Source: Limnohabitans sp.
GTDB lineage: Bacteria; Pseudomonadota; Gammaproteobacteria; Burkholderiales; Burkholderiaceae_C
DNA: 5,957 bases
NCBI GenBank assembly: GCA_030729445.1
Contig: JANQXJ010000088.1
Span: 1 to 5,957 of the forward strand
Direction of reading: 5' to 3'
Part shown: in pieces, positions 1-4,048 of the stretch
Position numbering within the stretch: the first letter of the stretch is position 1
Layout: each line of letters starts with the position of its first letter
Notes under the pieces: model-generated
What the model was told of the DNA's origin: nothing
Seen by the model: only the letters and a program-made list of their open reading frames with translations
The model's database searches: none
Translations under genes and position numbers: made by a program

Positions 1-1
1 G

Positions 2-508
2 TTTTTTTGGTACGCCGCCCTGTCCATCATTGGCTTGGGGCCGGTAGGCGCCGTGATTTACCGCCTGACCGAATTGGCGCAGCGGCGCTGGCAGGAGCCA
101 TCGGCCGATGGCTCTTTGCCCAGCGAAGTGCTGCGCTCCGTCTCGGCACGGGCTTGGCAAGCCTTGGACTGGCTGCCCTCGCGCATGACGGCCTTGGGCT
201 TTGCGATTGTGGGCAGCTTCGAGGATGCCATGGACGGATGGCGACACCACGCACAGAATTTTCCTCAGGACAACGATGGTGTGATCTTGGCTGCCACGTC
301 AGGCGCCATCAACATCCGTTTGGGTGGCGCTGCTTTGCAGCCCGCCGCAGAAGGTTTGCCCACGCCGGAGACCCCAGACAGCAGCAGCACACCAGGTCGT
401 GTGGCCGCCGTGGCGCACTTTGCCCAGGTGGTGGGCCTGGTGTGGCGCACCGTGATCATGTGGCTGCTGTTGTTGGCTTTGCTGACCATGGCCAACCTGG
501 TGGGCTGA
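2..508 (+). CDS. CobD/CbiB-family membrane protein, C-terminal part (5' truncated)
   Basis: The reading frame is open from base 2 to a TGA at 506-508, giving the last 168 residues of a protein whose start lies left of the window. The first visible residues (FFWYAALSIIGLGPVGAVIYRL, split here around residues 1-22) form a hydrophobic segment with the GPxGAxxYRL pattern typical of the CobD/CbiB (adenosylcobinamide-phosphate synthase) fold, which is shared by the AmpE relatives. A soluble loop follows, with W at about 54 and 58, then a motif ending in a GAINIRLGG stretch (about 101-109) that corresponds to the AGALGVRLGG region of the family. A final membrane helix lies near residues 135-167. The usual PSPNxGxPEAAMAG stretch is degraded to NDGVILAATSG, so true cobamide synthesis is doubtful. 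Burkholderiales commonly carry such a CobD/CbiB-family paralogue outside cobalamin operons, and no cob genes are seen here. Family assignment is fairly secure; the substrate is unknown. Confidence 0.8.
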   Translation, partial: FFWYAALSIIGLGPVGAVIYRLTELAQRRWQEPSADGSLPSEVLRSVSARAWQALDWLPSRMTALGFAIVGSFEDAMDGWRHHAQNFPQDNDGVILAATSGAINIRLGGAALQPAAEGLPTPETPDSSSTPGRVAAVAHFAQVVGLVWRTVIMWLLLLALLTMANLVG

Positions 509-522
509 CAAGTTCCACGCCA

Positions 523-1527
523 TCACCAGCGTTGCTGGCCCAATTCCTCAAACAGCTGCGCGTAAATGCGGTGACGGCGCACGCTGATGGAGCCGGGGTG
601 CTGCTCGGTTTCGACCTGCGCGAGCACAGCACAACCGGGCTCGTGCAAATGCGTGCAGTTGTAGAACTTGCAGCCGCCCAAATGCTGGCGCAAATCAGGC
701 ATGCAGTCGGCCAGACGCATGGGCTCGATGTGGTGCAGGCCAAACTCCTGAAAACCGGGCGAGTCGATCAAGGCCGTGCGTGCAGCGTCCGGTTCTGCAC
801 CATTTTCAGCACCCGTTTGAGTTGATACATCGAGCGCGGGCACCCAGTACCAACGCGTGCTGGTGGTGGTGTGCTTGCCCGAATTGAGCGCCAGCGAAAT
901 CTCGCCGGTTTCCACCTGCGCATCGGGCACCAAGCGGTTGATCAAGGTGCTTTTGCCGCTGCCAGACGGTCCCAGCACCAAGGTGGTCAAGCCTTGCAAA
1001 TGGGCACACAAGGCGGCCACGCCATCGTCTGCCACAGGGCTTCGTGGGCTCAGGCTGATGGGCATGACGCTGTAGCCCATGGCACGGTAGGGGGCCAGGC
1101 GCTCCCAGGCCTGCGCGAAGGGCTGGGCCAGATCGCTTTTGTTGAGCGCGATGATGGGCGTGATGCGTTCGGCTTCGGCGGCCACCAAGGCGCGTGAAAG
1201 CTGGCTTTCTGAGTATTCAGGATCAGCCGCAATCAAGATCAGCACGCGGTCCAGATTGGCCGCAAAGGATTTGGTGCGGATTTCATCTTGCCGGTAAAAC
1301 AGGTTGCGGCGCTCTTGCAGTTTTTCGATGCTGCCCTCGTCGCCCGCGATTTGCCACAGCACCTGGTCGCCCACCACCACTTGGTTTTTCTTGCCCCGAG
1401 GGTGGCAAATCAGGCGGCGGCCTTCGGGCGTCTCCACCAGGCAGTGGCGGCCATAGGTGGCGACCACCAAGCCCGGCTCCAGATCCTGGGCTTGGGGCAA
1501 GGCCGGGCGTGCTTTGGATTTATTCAT
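523..1527 (-). CDS. rsgA: RsgA, small ribosomal subunit biogenesis GTPase
   Basis: The product is a 334-residue circularly permuted GTPase that acts in late 30S subunit maturation, hydrolysing GTP on the ribosome. The domains are in the expected order: an N-terminal OB fold (about 18-75), a G domain (about 90-265) and a C-terminal zinc domain (about 270-334). The G-motif order is permuted as in the family: G4 NKSD at 129-132 precedes the P-loop GPSGSGKST at 186-194, then the switch I region GKHTTTST at 217-224 and G3 DSPG at 255-258. Zinc ligands C286, C291, H293 and C299 have the spacing of Escherichia coli RsgA. About 18 extra residues (roughly 231-249) lie between switch I and G3 compared with E. 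coli. The gene is last in a three-gene minus-strand run, and its ATG lies two codons beyond the upstream stop, in the same frame. No clear Shine-Dalgarno sequence precedes it, so translation probably relies on coupling. The call is firm. Confidence 0.97.
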   Translation of the reverse strand: MNKSKARPALPQAQDLEPGLVVATYGRHCLVETPEGRRLICHPRGKKNQVVVGDQVLWQIAGDEGSIEKLQERRNLFYRQDEIRTKSFAANLDRVLILIAADPEYSESQLSRALVAAEAERITPIIALNKSDLAQPFAQAWERLAPYRAMGYSVMPISLSPRSPVADDGVAALCAHLQGLTTLVLGPSGSGKSTLINRLVPDAQVETGEISLALNSGKHTTTSTRWYWVPALDVSTQTGAENGAEPDAARTALIDSPGFQEFGLHHIEPMRLADCMPDLRQHLGGCKFYNCTHLHEPGCAVLAQVETEQHPGSISVRRHRIYAQLFEELGQQRW

Positions 1528-1533
1528 GCCGCA

Positions 1534-1845
1534 TCATGCCGGGAACAAGGCGTCGGTCTGGGTCGCGGCCTCAAAGTCCAAGCGGCTGAGGCCACGCACA
1601 TCGTGTGTGTTCCAACGCACCACACAACGCTTGTAGGTCAGCACCAGTTCCGGGTGGTGGTTGAGCTTTTCAGACAACCAACCGACGCTGTTGACGAAGA
1701 GCAAAGCGTGTGTGTGCTGCTCGAAGTCAAAGCTTTTTTCGATTGATACTTGTTCGCCATCACCGGACAGTCCCCAGCCAGTAACCTGTGCCAACGCCAT
1801 GATCACCTCGGTGGGTTTGAGGGCCCTGATTTCTGGGGCGCTCAT
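1534..1845 (-). CDS. Pterin-4a-carbinolamine dehydratase (4a-hydroxytetrahydrobiopterin dehydratase)
   Basis: This is a 103-residue protein of the PCD/DCoH (PhhB) family, which dehydrates 4a-hydroxytetrahydropterin to quinonoid dihydropterin during aromatic amino acid hydroxylation. The family signature is clear: EKLNHHPE at 59-66 with the paired histidines H63 and H64, Y71, then THD at 80-82 followed by GLSRLD at 85-90. The length matches the usual 95-115 residues. I chose the ATG at 1845 because AAGGA lies 10 nt upstream and because its ATGA overlaps the stop of the peptidase gene by 4 nt, a standard coupled arrangement. An in-frame start further upstream (1911) would add 22 residues inside the peptidase coding region and is unlikely. 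No phenylalanine hydroxylase gene is nearby, so the pterin partner or physiological role here is unknown. Members outside phhA operons have been proposed to serve other pterin-dependent enzymes. Family call firm, role open. Confidence 0.93.
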   Translation of the reverse strand: MSAPEIRALKPTEVIMALAQVTGWGLSGDGEQVSIEKSFDFEQHTHALLFVNSVGWLSEKLNHHPELVLTYKRCVVRWNTHDVRGLSRLDFEAATQTDALFPA

Positions 1846-3101
1846 GCGGTTTTCATCCTTTGCAAACGCTCGCTGGCCGGAGGGTGCGAGTAATAAAACT
1901 TCACATACCAAGGGTCGGGCGTGAGGGTAGAGGCGTTGTCTTGGTACAGCTTGAGCAAGGCCGAGGACAAGTCGGCGCCTGGGGTTTGCGACACGGCGTA
2001 GGCATCGGCTTCAAACTCCTGCTGGCGCGAGCGCCATGAAGACAGGGGCGCAAAAAACAAGGTGAACACGGGTGTGACCAGCATGAACAAGACCAGCGCG
2101 AGCGCATCGTTGCTGCCCGACAAATTGGGCATCACGCCCAAGCCGGTGTAAAACCATGCTTGCTGCGCCAGCCAGCCCAGCAGCGCCAGACCCGCCAGTG
2201 TCATGGCAAAGCTGGTCACCATCATTTTGACGATGTGCTTGTGCTTGAAGTGGCCCAGCTCATGGGCCAGCACCGCTTCCATTTCGGCCGGGCTCAGTTG
2301 CTTGAGCAAGGTGTCGAAAAACACCACCCGCTTGCTGGCCCCAAAGCCTGTGAAAAAAGCATTGGAGTGCGCCGAGCGGCGGCTGCCGTCCATCACAAAA
2401 AAACCCTTGGCGGTGAAGCCTGCTCGTTGCATCAGGCCTTGCACGCGGGTCTTGAGCGACTCATCTTCCAGCGGCGTGAATTTGTTGAACAGCGGCATGA
2501 TCACGTTCGGGGCAATGGCCATCAAAAACAGTTGCCAGCCCACCAACACGCCCCAAGCCCACAGCCACCACCACTGGCCCCCGGCTTGCATGAGCCACAG
2601 CACCACCCACAAAAGCGGCAGACCGAGCACCAGGCCCAGCACCAGCCCCTTGGCCATATCGGCCAACCACAGGACCGGCGTGATTTTGTTGAAGCCAAAT
2701 CTCTGCTCCACGCCAAAGGTTTGTATGAGCGACAAGGGCAATCCAATCAGACCGCCGACCAGCGTGAAGCCCAGCACGAGCGCGATTTGCTGCGCCATGC
2801 CCGGGCCCATCCAGCCCAGCAACACCTGGTTGAGCGCATCGAGCCCGCCCAACAACGTCCAGCCCAGCAACACGGCGGCATCCAGACCAATGTCGATTTG
2901 CGACAAACGGGCTTTGGCCAAGGTGTAATCGGCGGCTTTTTGGTGGTCGGCCAAGGTCATGGTGTCGGCGTAAGCCTGCGGCACCGCATCGCGGTGGCGG
3001 GCCACATGCCGCACCTGGCGTGCGTTCAGCCAGAACTTGAGCGCCACATGGGCCAGCAAGGCCACCACCAGAGTCAGGGTCAAGGTCAGGGATGCATTCA
3101 T
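1842..3101 (-). CDS. M48 family (Ste24-type) integral membrane zinc metallopeptidase
   Basis: The 419-residue product resembles bacterial relatives of the CAAX prenyl protease Ste24. The zinc site is complete: HELGH at 280-284 and the ExxxD motif at 362-366 (within EFEADA), which supplies the third ligand. Other family marks are FGFNK near 135-139, the SNAFFTGFG stretch near 246-254 and SHPPASERL near 405-413. Hydrophobic segments lie at about 4-22, 70-99, 105-129, 151-172, 179-199, 293-313 and 332-353, giving the seven-helix layout of Ste24 around an internal chamber. Bacteria lack protein prenylation, so the substrate is probably a membrane or envelope protein rather than a CAAX protein (inference). 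I chose the ATG at 3101 because it begins directly at the first membrane helix. The frame stays open to 3173, but those extra codons are unlike the family and would run into the divergent orn region. It is the first gene of the minus-strand run. Confidence 0.93.
   Translation of the reverse strand: MNASLTLTLTLVVALLAHVALKFWLNARQVRHVARHRDAVPQAYADTMTLADHQKAADYTLAKARLSQIDIGLDAAVLLGWTLLGGLDALNQVLLGWMGPGMAQQIALVLGFTLVGGLIGLPLSLIQTFGVEQRFGFNKITPVLWLADMAKGLVLGLVLGLPLLWVVLWLMQAGGQWWWLWAWGVLVGWQLFLMAIAPNVIMPLFNKFTPLEDESLKTRVQGLMQRAGFTAKGFFVMDGSRRSAHSNAFFTGFGASKRVVFFDTLLKQLSPAEMEAVLAHELGHFKHKHIVKMMVTSFAMTLAGLALLGWLAQQAWFYTGLGVMPNLSGSNDALALVLFMLVTPVFTLFFAPLSSWRSRQQEFEADAYAVSQTPGADLSSALLKLYQDNASTLTPDPWYVKFYYSHPPASERLQRMKTA
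1856..1860 (-). promoter_or_regulatory. Ribosome binding site of the pterin dehydratase gene
   Basis: On the minus strand AAGGA precedes the ATG at 1845 by 10 nt and lies inside the last codons of the peptidase gene. It supports the short 103-residue start. It is the clearest Shine-Dalgarno match at any start in the window; rsgA, orn and the helicase have weak or no matches. Confidence 0.6.
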
Positions 3102-3196
3102 GCCGCCATTGTAGAAGCCGCATCCTGAATGGCATGGCGTTGCCCACGATTCAAGCCCACAGTCAAGGGGCACATGGCATCGGCGACAATCCGTGT
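3102..3196. promoter_or_regulatory. Divergent intergenic region between the M48 peptidase gene and orn
   Basis: This 95-nt gap must hold the start signals for both orn (plus) and the peptidase-PCD-rsgA run (minus). On the minus strand TTGACT (3166-3161) matches the -35 consensus in five of six bases, but no good -10 box follows at 16-18 nt. A TACAAT sits only a few bases before the peptidase ATG and would give an almost leaderless transcript. On the plus strand TTGCCC (3140-3145) has no convincing -10 partner. The region is too short for long leaders; promoter assignment here is tentative and rests only on position. Confidence 0.35.
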
Positions 3197-3787
3197 ATGT
3201 CTGATGCGAACACCCACACCCCCGCCCCTGAAGCCACTGAGTTGGCCAAGTCTGACCAAAACCTGGTCTGGATCGATTGCGAAATGACGGGCCTGGACCC
3301 CGAAAAAGAACGCCTGCTCGAGATCGCCGTCATCGTGACTGGGCCTCACCTCACGCCGCGCATCGAAGGACCTGTGCTCGTGATTCACCAAAGCGATGAG
3401 CTGCTGAATCAAATGGACAAGTGGAACAAGGGCACGCATGGCAAAAGCGGGCTGATCGACAAAGTCAAGGCCTCCACCACCAGCGAAGCCGATGCCGAAG
3501 CGCAGATCCTGGCTTTCCTGAAAAAGTACGTACCCAAAAGCAGCTCACCCTTGTGCGGCAACACCATCAGCCAGGACCGCCGCTTTCTGGTCAAGTTCAT
3601 GCCCAAGCTGGAAGCGTTTTTCCACTACCGCAACTTGGACGTGAGCACGCTCAAGGAACTGTCTCGCCGCTGGAAGCCAGAGGTCTACGCCAACTTCAAG
3701 AAACAGCAAAAGCACACCGCCCTGGCCGATGTGCACGAATCCATTGACGAATTGGCGCATTACCGCGAGCATTTCATCCGTTTGTGA
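3197..3787 (+). CDS. orn: Oligoribonuclease, DEDDh 3'-5' exoribonuclease
   Basis: The 196-residue product degrades 2-5 nt RNA fragments to mononucleotides, the last step of RNA turnover, and in many proteobacteria also cleaves the pGpG made from c-di-GMP. The DEDDh residues are all present: D27 and E29 in WIDCEMTGL, D127 in QDRRFL, and H173 and D178 in HTALAD. Spacings between them (100, 46 and 5) equal those of the E. coli enzyme. Further family blocks are VIHQSD, LCGNTISQDRR, FHYRNLDVSTLKEL and a C-terminal YREHFIRL. The protein is about 15 residues longer than E. coli Orn, all at the N terminus in a polar Thr/Pro/Ala-rich lead before the first beta strand. I chose the ATG at 3197; the frame is open to 3092 but the upstream part is unlike the family and overlaps the divergent peptidase start. 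No strong Shine-Dalgarno is visible. The call is firm. Confidence 0.97.
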   Translation: MSDANTHTPAPEATELAKSDQNLVWIDCEMTGLDPEKERLLEIAVIVTGPHLTPRIEGPVLVIHQSDELLNQMDKWNKGTHGKSGLIDKVKASTTSEADAEAQILAFLKKYVPKSSSPLCGNTISQDRRFLVKFMPKLEAFFHYRNLDVSTLKELSRRWKPEVYANFKKQQKHTALADVHESIDELAHYREHFIRL

Positions 3788-3793
3788 TTTTTC

Positions 3794-3815
3794 AGGGAAA
3801 ACCCTAGCGTTTTTT
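3794..3815 (+). terminator. Candidate weak intrinsic terminator after orn
   Basis: Seven bases after the orn stop, AGGG and CCCT form a short inverted repeat around an AAAA loop, and a run of six T follows after four bases. Position and T run fit an intrinsic terminator, but the four-pair stem is weak and the spacer between stem and T run lowers the likelihood of efficient termination. Confidence 0.4.
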
Positions 3816-3824
3816 CTTTGGCCG

Positions 3825-3833
3825 TGCCATAAT
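3825..3833 (+). promoter_or_regulatory. Candidate extended -10 promoter for the DEAD-box helicase gene
   Basis: TGCCATAAT matches the extended -10 form TGnTATAAT with one mismatch in the hexamer (CATAAT at 3828-3833). No good -35 box is present at 16-18 nt, which is common for extended -10 promoters. A transcript would begin near 3840 and carry a leader of about 210 nt before the helicase ATG. This is inferred from sequence only. Confidence 0.4.
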
Positions 3834-3886
3834 CAACAGCTTGCTGCATTTCAGGTGTGGCAATTCATACATCTCCCTTCATGCCT

Positions 3887-3905
3887 TGACCCAACGATAG
3901 GGTCA
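3887..3905 (+). other. Leader hairpin 1
   Basis: TGACCC at 3887-3892 and GGGTCA at 3900-3905 are a perfect six-base inverted repeat around the seven-base loop AACGATA. It could be an RNA stem-loop or, being symmetrical at DNA level, a protein binding site. It lies about 50 nt after the predicted transcript start. Confidence 0.45.
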
Positions 3906-3924
3906 CTCACAGCGGCCAGGCTTC

Positions 3925-4014
3925 ATGCCCAGCGCCCCTCGCGAGCACCGTTTGATGGTTGATGTTTTTTCAACCTTGCGGTGCCTGCGGCCATCAGCAA
4001 CAGTTCTCTGTTAG
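3925..4014 (+). CDS. Possible 29-codon upstream ORF in the helicase leader
   Basis: An ATG at 3925 opens 29 codons ending at a TAG at 4012-4014, beginning MPSAPREHRL and ending CLRPSATVLC. An AGG lies 5-6 nt before the ATG as a weak Shine-Dalgarno. The ORF spans all of hairpin 2 and most of hairpin 3, so translation through it would disrupt both. It resembles no protein I recognise. An ORF of this length is easily found by chance in GC-rich DNA, so it is listed as a hypothesis only. Confidence 0.2.
   Translation: MPSAPREHRLMVDVFSTLRCLRPSATVLC
3945..3984 (+). other. Leader hairpin 2, interrupted 12-pair stem
   Basis: The outer arms GCACCG (3945-3950) and CGGTGC (3979-3984) pair perfectly. 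The inner arms GGTTGA (3957-3962) and TCAACC (3970-3975) also pair perfectly around a T-rich seven-base loop (TGTTTTT). The two stems are coaxial, separated by an internal loop of TTTGAT on the left and TTG on the right. Two nested perfect six-base repeats in 40 nt make chance less likely than for an isolated stem. The T run lies in the loop, not after the stem, so this does not look like an intrinsic terminator. Confidence 0.5.
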
Positions 4015-4021
4015 CGGCCGT
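3987..4021 (+). other. Leader hairpin 3 before the helicase start
   Basis: From outside to inside, GCGGCC (3987-3992) pairs with GGCCGT (4016-4021, one G-U pair), GC (3997-3998) with GC (4014-4015), and AACAG (3999-4003) with CTGTT (4008-4012) around a TTCT loop. ATCA on the left is an internal loop and A4013 a bulge. The stem ends 27 nt before the helicase ATG, close enough to influence ribosome access. Confidence 0.5.
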
Positions 4022-4048
4022 TGTTCCGTGCGAGTTTTATACATACAC

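Larger units (their letters stand above)
3840..4048 (+). promoter_or_regulatory. Putative structured 5' leader of the helicase mRNA
   Basis: About 210 nt separate the candidate promoter from the helicase ATG, without a conserved gene. Three inverted-repeat hairpins occur in series (3887-3905, 3945-3984 and 3987-4021), the last two only 2 nt apart. The hexamer GCGGCC occurs three times (3912-3917, 3987-3992, 4014-4019), and its GGCC core is self-complementary, so alternative pairings are possible. The last 27 nt before the ATG are A/T-rich and lack a Shine-Dalgarno sequence. Some bacterial DEAD-box helicase mRNAs (for example E. coli csdA/deaD) have long regulatory leaders, so post-transcriptional or temperature control is plausible. 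I do not recognise it as any named RNA family, and no comparative evidence is available here. Confidence 0.45.

Noticed and set aside
526..538. CCAGC-GTT-GCTGG inverted repeat at the convergent junction as a bidirectional terminator
   Set aside because: The five-pair stem lies inside the rsgA coding end and no T run follows on either strand, so it does not meet the pattern of an intrinsic terminator.
7..825. A 272-codon plus-strand frame across the CobD/CbiB end and the rsgA end
   Set aside because: It is out of frame with the recognisable CobD/CbiB protein and antisense to the conserved RsgA zinc domain; its composition is Arg/Ala/Gly-rich and featureless.
1520..1537. ATGA overlapping the PCD stop (ATG at 1537) as an alternative coupled start
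   Set aside because: That frame reads only five codons before a TAA, so it cannot be the rsgA start.
2160..3128. A 322-codon plus-strand frame opposite the M48 peptidase
   Set aside because: The translation is His/Gln-rich and has no family resemblance, while the minus strand has the full zinc-protease signature and membrane helices.
3102..3173. Upstream extension of the M48 peptidase frame to 3173
   Set aside because: The added residues are polar and Cys/Gly-rich, unlike the family, and would displace the first membrane helix from the N terminus.
3962..4048. In-frame upstream ATG (3962) as the true helicase start
   Set aside because: It would add 29 residues beginning MFFQPCGACG that do not resemble DEAD-box N termini, would lie inside hairpin 2, and has no Shine-Dalgarno.
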